The notes beneath the pieces are model-generated. The model saw only the letters and a list, made by a program, of their open reading frames with translations. It was not told the origin of the DNA and did not search any database. Source: Cupriavidus sp. (GTDB lineage Bacteria; Pseudomonadota; Gammaproteobacteria; Burkholderiales; Burkholderiaceae). From it: a stretch of DNA of 64,000 nt. Shown piece after piece: positions 27,258 through 36,065 of the stretch; the first letter of the stretch is position 1; every line of letters begins with the position of its first letter. The stretch is taken from positions 1 to 64,000 of the forward strand of contig JAPSLC010000003.1 in assembly GCA_031181345.1 (NCBI GenBank), given 5' to 3'. The translations under genes and the position numbers were made by a program.

Positions 27258-28601
27258 TCAGCCCGCCGCCCGCCGCCACAGCCGCGGCACCAGCGCATAC
27301 CAGAGATAGCCGACGACCTGCAGTCCCAGCAGAGCGCCCAGCGACGCGCGAAAGGCGTCGGCCTGAGGCAGCCCGGCCTCGCGGAACAGGTCGATCGCCA
27401 CGCCCAGGCCCCACTGGATCAGGAAGCTGCCGCCGAACACCAGCAGGTTGTAGGTGGTATTGGCGCGCCCGGCGACCGCGGCCGGAAACGACAGGCTCAG
27501 CGTGCTGAGGATCAGCGACAGCGTGCTCGCGCACATCGCCAGCAGCGGCCACAGCAGCCACGCCGCCGGCGCGGTCCAGGCGATGATCGCCGCCTGCAGC
27601 ACCAGCGTCAGCCCGGCGCCGACCATCACCAGCCGCGCGGACTCGACCGGATCGCGCGCGCGCCGCGGCGCCAGCCAGCCCAGCAGCAGGTAGCCCGCCA
27701 GCAGCGCGATATTGAACACGAACAGGATCTGCGCGGTGCGATCCGGCCCGAAGCCGAGCACGTCGACCAGCCAGGGGCCAACCCACAGCGTCTGCACCGC
27801 CATGAAGCCGGCCTGGTTCAACAGCCCGAAGGGCAGCACGCGGACGAAGGCCGGATGGCGCAGCAGCGCGCGATAGCCGCCGGTCGCGCCGTCCGGCGCG
27901 CTGTCCGGCGCGACGGACGGACGATCGGCCAGGGCCCCGGCCCGCTCCGCGCCGCGCGCCAGCCGCGCACTGCGCCGTTCGACCCGCGCCAGGCCCCGAT
28001 ACAGCGCCAGCGCCGACACCAGCAGCAGCCCCGCCATCACCAGGAACACGCCGCGCCAGCCCAGCCACGGCAGCACCGCCTGCACCGGCAGCGTCGTCAT
28101 CAGCGCGCCGCCGCTGCCGGCCACCAGCATCCAGACCGACAGCTGGCTCTGGCGCGCGGTCGGGAACCAGCGCCGATAGGCGGTGTAGGAAGCCATCAGG
28201 CAGGCCGACACGCCGGCGCCGATCAGCGCCCGCCCGAGCCACAAGGTCGCTGGCGAACCGGCCAGCGCAAACACCAGCGCGCCTAGCGCGGCGATCAGCA
28301 GCAGCACGGTTTCGACGCGCCGCACGCCGCGCCGGTCCAGCCACTGGCCGACCGGCAGCTGCATCGCGGCGAAGGCGAGGAAATAGGCCGACGACAGCAG
28401 GCCCAGGTCGGCGTTCGACAACCGCATGTCGGCGACCAGCTCGGGCGCGATCACCGCGTTGATGGTGCGCAGCGCGTACGACAGCACATAGGCCGCGGCG
28501 AAGCAGACGAACACCAGCGCGCCCTCGCCCCGCCGCAGCAGCGAGGACGGTCGCATCGACAGGCCGAGACGGCGACTGCGCGGGCCGGTACGGGGGCGCA
28601 T
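27258..28601 (-). CDS. Major facilitator superfamily transporter
   Basis: 447 residues, 12 predicted helices, with a long cytoplasmic loop (about residues 210-245) between helices 6 and 7. The conserved MFS loop 2-3 motif is seen as GQWLDRRGVRRVET. It resembles the sugar or nitrate/cyanate group of MFS permeases but has no substrate signature. Its ATG overlaps the stop of the upstream lipoprotein gene (TGATG), so the two are coupled; an internal Met16 is another possible start. Confidence 0.88.
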   Translation of the reverse strand: MRPRTGPRSRRLGLSMRPSSLLRRGEGALVFVCFAAAYVLSYALRTINAVIAPELVADMRLSNADLGLLSSAYFLAFAAMQLPVGQWLDRRGVRRVETVLLLIAALGALVFALAGSPATLWLGRALIGAGVSACLMASYTAYRRWFPTARQSQLSVWMLVAGSGGALMTTLPVQAVLPWLGWRGVFLVMAGLLLVSALALYRGLARVERRSARLARGAERAGALADRPSVAPDSAPDGATGGYRALLRHPAFVRVLPFGLLNQAGFMAVQTLWVGPWLVDVLGFGPDRTAQILFVFNIALLAGYLLLGWLAPRRARDPVESARLVMVGAGLTLVLQAAIIAWTAPAAWLLWPLLAMCASTLSLILSTLSLSFPAAVAGRANTTYNLLVFGGSFLIQWGLGVAIDLFREAGLPQADAFRASLGALLGLQVVGYLWYALVPRLWRRAAG

Positions 28602-29185
28602 CAGAACGGATGGAAGCCGGCCAGGAACTGCTCGACCTGCTCGGCCTGGCGCTGGTCGCGCGCGGCGTCGCCGGCCTCGAGCACGACCGCCTGGTAGACC
28701 TTGCTGCCCTTGGCGACCAGCCGCGCGGTCAGCCGGCGCGGCGCCTTGTCCTGCGGCGAGACGCCGGCCACGCGGATCTCGATGCCCTGCAGCGCCACCG
28801 GCGGCTGGGCCGACGACATCACCGTGACCGCGCGCGTCTGCACCGGCTCGGTCGGCGCGTGGCCCAGATTGGCCAGCAGGCCGGTCTGCATCGACGACAG
28901 CGCCTCGGCGCGCAACGCGGCGTCGTCGCTGGGCAGGCTGACCACCCCGACCGCGAACAGCGTCTCGTCGACGCGCGCCGCCTCCATCGTCATCGGCAGC
29001 TTGCGGCCGGCGATGGCGACATCGCGCGCGGCGCTGGTCGGCTTGCCGGGATAGAGCGCGGCATATCCCCCCTCGTTGGACTGGATGGTGCGCCAGTCGT
29101 AGCGCGGCGAGCAGGCCAGCAGCGCGGCCACCGCCAGGCCGGCGCAATACCGGGCCGGCCGGCGGAGGAACGAAAGGCGAGACAT
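28601..29185 (-). CDS. Putative lipoprotein of unknown function
   Basis: 194 residues. The N terminus has Arg residues, a hydrophobic stretch and a lipobox-like LLAC at about residue 25, so it is probably anchored to a membrane by a lipid. The rest is a single soluble domain with a YPGKPTSAARDV segment and a Gln/Glu-rich C-terminal helix ending FLAGFHPF. I do not recognise the family. Translational coupling to the MFS gene suggests related function or joint expression. Confidence 0.75.
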   Translation of the reverse strand: MSRLSFLRRPARYCAGLAVAALLACSPRYDWRTIQSNEGGYAALYPGKPTSAARDVAIAGRKLPMTMEAARVDETLFAVGVVSLPSDDAALRAEALSSMQTGLLANLGHAPTEPVQTRAVTVMSSAQPPVALQGIEIRVAGVSPQDKAPRRLTARLVAKGSKVYQAVVLEAGDAARDQRQAEQVEQFLAGFHPF

Positions 29186-29348
29186 CGGAAGCCTGAACGG
29201 ACGGGTCGAAAGACGACGGGTGAAAAAGGGACCATGCGCCGCCCCGGCAAGGGTGCGGCCAAGCCGCTATTATCGGGGATCAGGCACTGGCGCAGTGTCT
29301 TTCTCATCTCGATATTTCATTATGGTTTTGGACTTTGCAGGTCGCCGC

Positions 29349-29861
29349 ATGGGTTCGGCATGGCACCGGGGCGCCGTCCTTGTGCTGCTGGCCGCCCTGT
29401 TGCTGACCGGCCTGTCGCTCGCCCTTGCCGCTCCGCCGGCGCGGGCGGCCAGCGCCGCGCATCTGCCGGCCGTCACCGACCTGGCGGCGGAGACGCGTGC
29501 GGCCAGCCAGCGCGGCGAACCGCTCGTCGTGCTGGTGACGCTGCCGAACTGCGGTTATTGCGAAGCGGTGCGGCGCAACTACCTGGGCCCGCAAGCCGCC
29601 GCCGGGCAGCTTGCCGCGCGCGAGCTCGACATGAGCGCCGCGACGCCGATCCGCGATGCCGAGGGCCGTGCCACCACCGCACGCGCCTGGGCGCGCGAGC
29701 ACGGCATCCGCTTCGCGCCGACGGTGCTGTTTCTCGACGGCAAGGGCCGCCCGGCCGCCCCGCCGCTGCGCGGCATGCAGCCGGACTTCTACGGCGCCTA
29801 TCTGGAACAGTCGCTCGACACCGCGCGCGCCGCGATGGCGGCCACGGCGGGCGGGCGCTGA
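29349..29861 (+). CDS. Exported thioredoxin-fold protein (CGYC)
   Basis: 170 residues. A hydrophobic signal (about 8-33, ending ARA) precedes a thioredoxin-like domain with the redox motif NCGYC (Cys68, Cys71) and a cis-Pro region FAPTVLFLDGKGRP. The layout resembles SoxW or DsbC-like periplasmic thiol reductases. The start is uncertain: ATG 29322 is also in frame but has no ribosome site. A second thioredoxin-fold gene follows after 106 bases. Confidence 0.82.
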   Translation: MGSAWHRGAVLVLLAALLLTGLSLALAAPPARAASAAHLPAVTDLAAETRAASQRGEPLVVLVTLPNCGYCEAVRRNYLGPQAAAGQLAARELDMSAATPIRDAEGRATTARAWAREHGIRFAPTVLFLDGKGRPAAPPLRGMQPDFYGAYLEQSLDTARAAMAATAGGR

Positions 29862-29967
29862 CCTCCCGCCACCGCGGGCCTTTCCCCCTTCCCCTTTCCC
29901 CCTCGGCGCCCCCGGCCGCCTCGGCGCTAGAATGGCGGCTTCTCCTCCTTCCATCGGTCGGCCCATC

Positions 29968-30513
29968 ATGACTTCGTCCGCCTCCCAACCGGAACGTCCC
30001 ACCGCTCCCCGCAAGCGCTGGCCGCTGATCGTCGGCCTGCTGGTGCTGGTCCTGCTCGGCTGGTTCGGCTACCGCGCGCTGACGCCGGCCCAACACGCGC
30101 CGCAGGCCACCTTCGTGCTGCTCTCCGGCGAGCGCGTCAGCACCGCGCAGTTGCAGGGCAAGGTCTATATGGTCAATTTCTGGGCTACCAGCTGCACCAC
30201 CTGCGTCAAGGAGATGCCGGACATGGTGCGCACCTACCAGCAGTTCAAGGACAAGGGCCTGGAGTTCGTCGCGGTGGCGATGAGCTATGACCCGCCGATG
30301 TACGTCACCAACTTCACCGAGACCCGCAAGCTGCCGTTCAAGGTCGCGCTGGACTCGGACGGCTCGGCGGCCAAGGCCTTCGGCGACGTGCAGCTGACGC
30401 CGACCACCTTCGTGGTGGACAAGGACGGCCGCATCCTGAAGCGCTATGTCGGCGAGCCGGAATGGGACAGCCTGCACAAGCTGCTGGATCAGGCGTTGGG
30501 CAAGGCGGTTTGA
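29968..30513 (+). CDS. TlpA-like membrane-anchored thiol-disulfide protein
   Basis: 181 residues. One N-terminal membrane helix (about 19-36) is followed by a TlpA/ResA-type redoxin domain. The active site is FWATSCTTCVKEMP (Cys76, Cys79), with GDVQLTPTTFVVDKDGRI carrying the cis-Pro. Such proteins face the periplasm and keep cytochrome c or other Cys targets reduced. It pairs with the preceding CGYC protein. A REP array follows the stop. Confidence 0.9.
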   Translation: MTSSASQPERPTAPRKRWPLIVGLLVLVLLGWFGYRALTPAQHAPQATFVLLSGERVSTAQLQGKVYMVNFWATSCTTCVKEMPDMVRTYQQFKDKGLEFVAVAMSYDPPMYVTNFTETRKLPFKVALDSDGSAAKAFGDVQLTPTTFVVDKDGRILKRYVGEPEWDSLHKLLDQALGKAV

Positions 30514-30539
30514 TTTGACTGTGAGCGGGGGGCGGGCGC

Positions 30540-30785
30540 TGTTGCCCTCTCCCCCAGCCCCTCTCCCGCGAGCGGGAGAGGGGAGCAAAACCGCAGCATC
30601 CCGACGTCCGATTGGGTTCTTCCTCTCCCGCGAGCGGGGGAGGGAGCAAAATCGCAGCATCCCAACTTCCGATTGGGTTCTCCCTCTCCCGCGAGCGGGG
30701 GAGGGAGCAAAACCGCAGCATCCCTACGTCCGATTGGGTTCTCCCTCTCCCGCGAGCGGGAGAGGGCCGGGGAGAGGGCAACTCC
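30540..30785. repeat. Tandem array of REP-like palindromes
   Basis: Four copies of the CCTCTCCCGC-GA-GCGGGAGAGG palindrome occur in a row about 61-62 bases apart. Copies are joined by a near-identical linker containing GAGCAAAACCGCAGCATCCC and CCGATTGGGTTCT. An extra half unit is present at each edge. Copies differ by a few bases. The array lies between the TlpA-like gene and the helicase gene and fills most of a 394-base gap. Confidence 0.9.
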
Positions 30786-30907
30786 GGCGCAAAACCAAAC
30801 CCAAAAGCGCCCTTCTCGCCCCTTCAACGCTCCCCCGCTTGCCCAACACATCTGTATGGATATACAGTCTGCGGCGAACATTTCCGCTTTTCGCCCTCGC
30901 CGCTCCT

Positions 30908-33034
30908 GTGTCCCTCGCTCTCGCTTCTGCTCCCGCCGCCGCTCCGGCCGCCCCCGCCGACCGGGCCGATCCGGTCGACTATCTCGCCGCGCTCAATCCC
31001 GAGCAGCGTGAAGCGGTCGAGCACGCCACCGACCGGCCGCTGCTGATCATCGCCGGCGCGGGCTCGGGCAAGACCAATACGCTGGCGCACCGGGTCGCGC
31101 ATCTGCTGCTCGGAGGCGCCGATCCGCGCCGGATCCTGCTGTTGACGTTCTCCCGGCGCGCCGCGGTCGAGATGGGCCGGCGCGTCGAGCGCATCGTCGA
31201 CCAGGCCTTCGCCGCCCGCAACGGCACCACCTCGTCGGCCAATCCCGGCCGCGCCGCGCTGCAATGGGCGGGCACGTTCCACGCGATCGGCGCCCGCCTG
31301 CTGCGCGAATACGCGGAAACGCTGGGCCTGTCGCCCTCCTTCACCATCAGCGACCGCGGCGATTCCGCCGACCTGATGAACGTGGTGCGCCACGACCTCG
31401 GCCTGTCGGCGCAGAACGCGCGCTTTCCGCGCAAGGAAACCTGCCTGGCGATCTATTCGCGCGTGGTCAATACCCAGTTGCCGCTCGAAGAAGTGCTGCA
31501 GCGCCAGTTCCCGCGCTACGCGATGTGGGTCGACGCGCTGCGCGCGCTGTTCGCCGGCTATGTCGAGGCCAAGCAGAAGCAGCAGGTGCTGGACTACGAC
31601 GACCTGCTGCTGTACTGGGCGCAGGCGCTGGCCGAGCCGGCGCTGGCGCGCGACATGGGCGAGCGCTTCGACCATGTGCTGGTCGACGAATACCAGGACA
31701 CCAATGCGCTGCAGGCGTCGATCCTGCTCGCCCTCAAACCCGACGGACGCGGCCTGACCGTGGTCGGCGACGACGCGCAGTCGATCTACGCGTTTCGCGG
31801 CGCCACCGTGCGCAACATCCTGGACTTCCCGCAGCGCTTCTCGCCGCCGGCGGGCCAGGTCACGCTGTCGCGCAACTACCGCTCGACGCAGCCGATCCTG
31901 GCAGCCGCCAACGCGGTGATCGGGCTGGCGGCCGAGCGCTTCACCAAGGACCTGTGGTCGGACCGCGCCAGCGCCGAAAAGCCCGGCGTGGTGGTGGTCA
32001 ACGACGAGACCGAGCAGGCGCGCTTCGTGGTCGAGCGCATCCTCGCGCGGCGCGAGGAAGGGCTGGCGCTGATGGCGCAGGCGGTGCTGTTTCGCGCCGC
32101 CGACCACAGCGCGCAGCTCGAACTCGAACTGGTCCGCCGCAACATCCCGTTCGTCAAGTTCGGCGGCCTCAAATTCCTCGAGTCGACCCACGTCAAGGAC
32201 ATGCTGGCGACGCTGCGCTGGCTCGAGAATCCGCGCGACCGCATGGCGGGCTTTCGCACGCTGCAGCTGATGCCGGGCGTCGGACCCAAGACCGCCGCGC
32301 GCGTGCTCGACGGGCTGGAGCTCGCCAACGATCCGCTGTTCGCCCTGGAATCGTTCGAAGCGCCGCCGGCCGCGGCCGAGGCGTGGTCGGAGCTGGTCGC
32401 GCTGGCGCGCGAGGCGATGGCGCCGGCGGCGGCATGGCCGGTCGACTTCGAACGCGTGCTGCGCTGGTACGAGCCGCATCTGGAACGCCTGCACGACGAT
32501 GCCGCCGCGCGCGCCGCCGATCTGCAGCAGCTGGCCCGCATCGCCGCGACCTACGGCTCGCGTGAACGCTTCCTGACCGAGCTGACGCTGGACCCGCCCG
32601 ATGCCTCCAGCGACGAATCGGGCGTGCCGCTGCGCGACGAGGACTATCTGATCCTGTCGACCATCCATTCGGCCAAGGGCCAGGAGTGGAAGGCGGTCTA
32701 CGTGCTGAACGCGGTCGACGGCTGCCTGCCGTCCGACCTGGCCACCGGCACCACCGAGGAGATCGAGGAGGAGCGCCGGCTGCTCTATGTCGCGATGACG
32801 CGCGCTCGCGACCATCTCGACATCGTGGTGCCGCAGCGCTTCTACGTGCATCAGCAGCCCGGCATGGGCGACCGCCACGTCTATGCGTCGCGCACGCGCT
32901 TCCTGCCCAATCGCGTGATGCCGCATTTCCACAGCCGTGCGTGGCCGCCGCCTCCGCCGGTCGACGCGGCTCCCCAGCGCGCATCGCTGCCCGCGGTCGA
33001 CCTGGCCGCGCGCATGCGCAATATGTGGCGATGA
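30908..33034 (+). CDS. UvrD/Rep-type superfamily 1 DNA helicase
   Basis: About 708 residues from GTG 30908; the start is uncertain because the frame is open upstream and no ATG fits. Motifs: NPEQREAVEH (Q motif), Walker A AGAGSGKT (50-56), motif II VDEYQDTN, motif III VVGDDAQSIYAFRGA, motif IV LSRNYRST, motif V STIHSAKGQEWKAVYV, and motif VI LYVAMTRARDHL. Its closest type is the Rep/UvrD/PcrA 3'-5' helicase group, but it is shorter and its C terminus is not UvrD-like. It stands alone after the REP array. Confidence 0.92.
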   Translation: MSLALASAPAAAPAAPADRADPVDYLAALNPEQREAVEHATDRPLLIIAGAGSGKTNTLAHRVAHLLLGGADPRRILLLTFSRRAAVEMGRRVERIVDQAFAARNGTTSSANPGRAALQWAGTFHAIGARLLREYAETLGLSPSFTISDRGDSADLMNVVRHDLGLSAQNARFPRKETCLAIYSRVVNTQLPLEEVLQRQFPRYAMWVDALRALFAGYVEAKQKQQVLDYDDLLLYWAQALAEPALARDMGERFDHVLVDEYQDTNALQASILLALKPDGRGLTVVGDDAQSIYAFRGATVRNILDFPQRFSPPAGQVTLSRNYRSTQPILAAANAVIGLAAERFTKDLWSDRASAEKPGVVVVNDETEQARFVVERILARREEGLALMAQAVLFRAADHSAQLELELVRRNIPFVKFGGLKFLESTHVKDMLATLRWLENPRDRMAGFRTLQLMPGVGPKTAARVLDGLELANDPLFALESFEAPPAAAEAWSELVALAREAMAPAAAWPVDFERVLRWYEPHLERLHDDAAARAADLQQLARIAATYGSRERFLTELTLDPPDASSDESGVPLRDEDYLILSTIHSAKGQEWKAVYVLNAVDGCLPSDLATGTTEEIEEERRLLYVAMTRARDHLDIVVPQRFYVHQQPGMGDRHVYASRTRFLPNRVMPHFHSRAWPPPPPVDAAPQRASLPAVDLAARMRNMWR

Positions 33035-33162
33035 GGCGGCGGTTGCTCCTGTACGCCACCTGCGCCCCTGCGGGCGCTGCAGCGATGGCGCCGGGCCGCA
33101 CGCATTCTGTGCGTCATAGCTAACACCCGGCACCGCGCGGCACCCCAGACGTCGCCATGCGG

Positions 33163-33191
33163 TCGAAACGGCCCCCGGCTCGCCGTATAAT
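33163..33191 (+). promoter_or_regulatory. Promoter upstream of the ferredoxin gene
   Basis: TCGAAA (4/6 to the -35) and a perfect TATAAT (33186-33191) are separated by 17 bases. The next start codon is at 33267. Confidence 0.5.
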
Positions 33192-33266
33192 TCCGAGCTT
33201 CCCACCGTTCCGACCGGCGCCAAGCCGCGCGCGGCCAAGCCGAGCGTGCCGCGCGCCCTCCCACGC

Positions 33267-33587
33267 ATGAGCAGCTACTACCAGCACCACGTCTTCTTCT
33301 GCCTGAATCAGCGCGAGCCGGGCGAAAACTGCTGCGCCAACCACAACGCCAAGGCGATGCAGGAATACGCCAAGAAGCGTTGCAAGGAGCTGGGCATCGC
33401 CGGCGGCGAGGGCCGGGTGCGGATCAACAAGGCCGGCTGCCTGAACCGCTGTGAACTCGGTCCGGTACTGGTGGTCTACCCGGAGGCCGTTTGGTACACA
33501 TTCGTCGACGAGCAGGACATCGACGAAATCATCGACAGCCATCTGATCCACGGCAAGCCGGTCGAACGTCTGATGGTGGATCGCTGA
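33267..33587 (+). CDS. Thioredoxin-like [2Fe-2S] ferredoxin
   Basis: 106 residues starting MSSYYQHHVFFCLNQR. The four-Cys pattern is FFCLN, ENCCANH, AGCLNRCELGP. It matches the thioredoxin-fold [2Fe-2S] ferredoxins related to the NuoE C-terminal domain. Role unknown; such proteins are often encoded near hydrolases and dacC in Burkholderiales, as here. An ATG at 33246 is also in frame but precedes no better ribosome site. Confidence 0.9.
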   Translation: MSSYYQHHVFFCLNQREPGENCCANHNAKAMQEYAKKRCKELGIAGGEGRVRINKAGCLNRCELGPVLVVYPEAVWYTFVDEQDIDEIIDSHLIHGKPVERLMVDR

Positions 33588-33669
33588 GCGCCGCGCTCGG
33601 ATCGCATCCGTCGCCATCACCGCCCACTTTCGTTCCCCGACCCGTTCCCGGATTTCCGCTCTTCCTGCC

Positions 33670-34314
33670 ATGAACGCGCATACCCAGGTACTCACCGTTG
33701 CCGGTCCCGCCGGCGCGATCGACGTCTCGGTCGACCTGCCGCAGGCCGCCCCGGTGCGCGGCCTGGCGCTGGTCGGCCATCCGCATCCGCTGTTCGGCGG
33801 CACCAAGGACAACAAGGTCGCGCAGACGCTGGCGCGCGCCTTCGTGCAGCTGGGCTACGCCACCGTGCGGCCGAATTTCCGCGGCGTCGGCGGCACCGCG
33901 GGCGAGCACGACAACGGCCAGGGCGAGCAGGACGATCTGCTGGCGGTGATCGCCTGGATGCGCCAGCAGCGCGACTGGTCCGCCGACGCGGCCACGCTGC
34001 CGCTGGCGCTGGCCGGCTTCTCGTTCGGCAGCTTCGTGGTCAGCCATGTGGCGCGGCGCCTGGCCGAGGCCGGCACGCCCGCCGAGCGCCTGGCGATGGT
34101 CGGTACCGCGGCCTCGCGCTGGCAGGTCGCGCAGGTGCCGGCCGATACCATCGTGATCCACGGCGAGCAGGACGAAACCGTGCCGCTGGCCAGCGTGCTC
34201 GACTGGGCGCGGCCGCAGGAGCTGCCGGTCACGGTGATCCCCGGCGCCGACCATTTCTTCCATCGCAAGCTGCATCTGATCAAGCAGCTCGTCGTCAATG
34301 CGTGGCAGCGCTGA
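33670..34314 (+). CDS. Alpha/beta hydrolase
   Basis: 214 residues of a short alpha/beta hydrolase group. Features: GHPHPLFGGTKDNKV near the N terminus, the nucleophile elbow GFSFGSFVVS with the catalytic Ser, IHGEQDETVPL with the acid, and GADHFFHRKLHLIK with the His. The family is sometimes called YcjY- or dienelactone-hydrolase-like; the substrate is unknown. It follows the ferredoxin gene at 83 bases and precedes dacC. Confidence 0.9.
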   Translation: MNAHTQVLTVAGPAGAIDVSVDLPQAAPVRGLALVGHPHPLFGGTKDNKVAQTLARAFVQLGYATVRPNFRGVGGTAGEHDNGQGEQDDLLAVIAWMRQQRDWSADAATLPLALAGFSFGSFVVSHVARRLAEAGTPAERLAMVGTAASRWQVAQVPADTIVIHGEQDETVPLASVLDWARPQELPVTVIPGADHFFHRKLHLIKQLVVNAWQR

Positions 34315-34428
34315 GCCCGGGCATTGAGCGGGCGGCCATGGCAATCCGTGGCCGCCGTTCCTTGCCCCGCCGCCACGCCCGCGTGGCGGCGCGACGCTGC
34401 CCTTTCTCTCTTGTCGGAACCTGAAAAC

Positions 34429-35634
34429 ATGTTCAATCAAGCTTCGCCGCTGTTCTCCCACCGCATCGCCCACACCCTGCTGGCCAGCGCCGCCGTGCTC
34501 GCGCTCGCCAGCGCGCCGCTGACGGTGCGCGCGCAGGCCGTGCCGATGCCGCAGGTGGCGGCCAAGGCGTGGATGCTCTACGACGTCACCAGCGGCCAGG
34601 CGCTCGGCTCGCAGAATGCCGACACCCGCATCGAACCGGCCTCGCTGACCAAGATCATGACCGCCTATCTGGCCTTTCAGGCGCTGAAGGAAAAGCGCCT
34701 GACGCTGGACCAGGCCGTGGTGCCGACCAATGTCGTGCTCAAGGTCAAGAGCGACGAGTCGCGCATGTTCATCGAGCCGAACAAGCCGGTCACGGTGCAG
34801 GACCTGCTGATGGGCCTGATCGTGCAATCGGGCAACGATGCCGCGCTGGCGCTGGCCGAGGCGGTCGGCGGCTCGGAGGAAGGCTTCGTCGCGATGATGA
34901 ACCGCGAGGCCCAGCGCATGGGCATGAAGAGCACGCACTTCACGAATACCGACGGCATTCCCGACCCGAACCACTACACCACCGCGGCGGACCTGGCGAT
35001 CCTGACCACGCGCCTGATCCAGGACTTCCCCGAGTACTACGGCATGTACTCGCAAAAGGAGTTCACCTATAACAAGATCAAGCAGCCCAACCGCAACCGC
35101 CTGCTGTACATCGATTCGACCGTGGACGGCGTCAAGACCGGCCACACCAGGTCCGCAGGCTACTGCCTGATTTCCTCGGCCAAGCGCCCGCTGGCCAACG
35201 TGCCGAACGGCTCGCGCCGCCTGATCTCGATCGTGATCGGCACCACCAGCGAACAGGTCCGCACGCAGGAAAGCCTGAAGGTGCTGAACTACGGCTTCCA
35301 GTTCTTCGACACGCTGCGCCTCTACGACAAGGGCCAGGTGCTGGCCACGCCGGACATCTACAAGGGCAAGAACGACACCATCAAGATCGGCGTGCGCGAC
35401 GAAACCTACGTGACCGTGCCCAAGGGCACCGCCGGCCGTCTGAAGCCGGTGCTGGAGCGGCAGGAGCTGCTGGTGGCGCCGATCTCCGCCGGCCAGCAGG
35501 TCGGCACCGTCAAGCTGATGGACGGCACCAACAAGGTTGGGGAATTCCCGGTCGTCGCGCTGGAGGAGGTGCCGGAGGCAGGCTTCTTCGGCCGCATCTG
35601 GGACACCATCCGCCTGTGGTTCAAGCGCAAGTAA
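34429..35634 (+). CDS. dacC: D-alanyl-D-alanine carboxypeptidase (PBP5/6 family)
   Basis: 401 residues. Signal peptide about 1-36; mature PBP5-like domain with the three penicillin-binding motifs SLTK (Ser72-Lys75), SGN (134-136) and KTG (236-238). The C-terminal beta domain ends in an amphipathic helix (FFGRIWDTIRLWFKRK) that anchors it to the inner membrane. It trims the terminal D-Ala of peptidoglycan stem peptides. ybeD follows after 16 bases, so they are co-transcribed. Confidence 0.96.
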   Translation: MFNQASPLFSHRIAHTLLASAAVLALASAPLTVRAQAVPMPQVAAKAWMLYDVTSGQALGSQNADTRIEPASLTKIMTAYLAFQALKEKRLTLDQAVVPTNVVLKVKSDESRMFIEPNKPVTVQDLLMGLIVQSGNDAALALAEAVGGSEEGFVAMMNREAQRMGMKSTHFTNTDGIPDPNHYTTAADLAILTTRLIQDFPEYYGMYSQKEFTYNKIKQPNRNRLLYIDSTVDGVKTGHTRSAGYCLISSAKRPLANVPNGSRRLISIVIGTTSEQVRTQESLKVLNYGFQFFDTLRLYDKGQVLATPDIYKGKNDTIKIGVRDETYVTVPKGTAGRLKPVLERQELLVAPISAGQQVGTVKLMDGTNKVGEFPVVALEEVPEAGFFGRIWDTIRLWFKRK

Positions 35635-35650
35635 CAAGGAGGCCGCCGCC

Positions 35651-35941
35651 ATGAGCGCCGACAACACCGACAACGGGCGCGACCAGCCTTCGCTGATCGA
35701 ATACCCGAGCGATTTCCCCATCAAGGTGATGGGCGCGATGCAGGACGGCTTCGCCGAGGCCATCGTCACGCTGGTGCAGGAATTCGACCCCGGCTTTCAT
35801 GCCGGCAAGATGGAGATGCGCCCCTCGCGCAACGGCAACTATCTGGGCCTGACCGTGACGGTCTGGGTCACCAGCCGCGAGCAGCTCGACGATCTGTATC
35901 GCGCGCTGACCGCGCATCCGATGGTCAAGGTGGTGCTGTAA
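35651..35941 (+). CDS. ybeD: YbeD/DUF493 family protein
   Basis: 96 residues with the family core YPSDFPIKVMGAMQDGFAEAI and YLGLTVTVWVTSREQLDDLYRALTAHPMVKVVL, an ACT-like fold. AAGGAGG precedes the ATG at 35651. The function is unproven; a link with lipoate metabolism has been proposed from its usual neighbours. It follows dacC directly. The usual next genes, lipB and lipA, are absent: a REP element and rlmI come instead. Confidence 0.93.
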   Translation: MSADNTDNGRDQPSLIEYPSDFPIKVMGAMQDGFAEAIVTLVQEFDPGFHAGKMEMRPSRNGNYLGLTVTVWVTSREQLDDLYRALTAHPMVKVVL

Positions 35942-35993
35942 CGCGCCTGCGTTCCGCCGGCGCTGCCTGCCCTGCTGTTGCCCTCTCCCCCGG

Positions 35994-36023
35994 CCCCTCT
36001 CCCGCAAGCAGGAGAGGGGAGCA
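35994..36023. repeat. REP-like palindrome (copy d)
   Basis: CCCCTCTCCCGC, loop AAG, then a slightly degenerate GCAGGAGAGGGG arm, followed by AGCAA as in the tandem array. It lies between ybeD and rlmI. Confidence 0.78.
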
Positions 36024-36065
36024 ACCAGTGGGCGCGGATCTCGCGCTCGCTGCCTTCCTCGAATC

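Noticed and set aside
30540..30785. A CRISPR array
   Set aside because: The repeats are palindromes with conserved linkers about 61 bases apart. Spacers are not unique and no cas gene is present; single copies of the same palindrome occur elsewhere.
30824..33268. An 814-codon minus-strand open frame
   Set aside because: It is antisense to the UvrD-like helicase, which has all the expected motifs.
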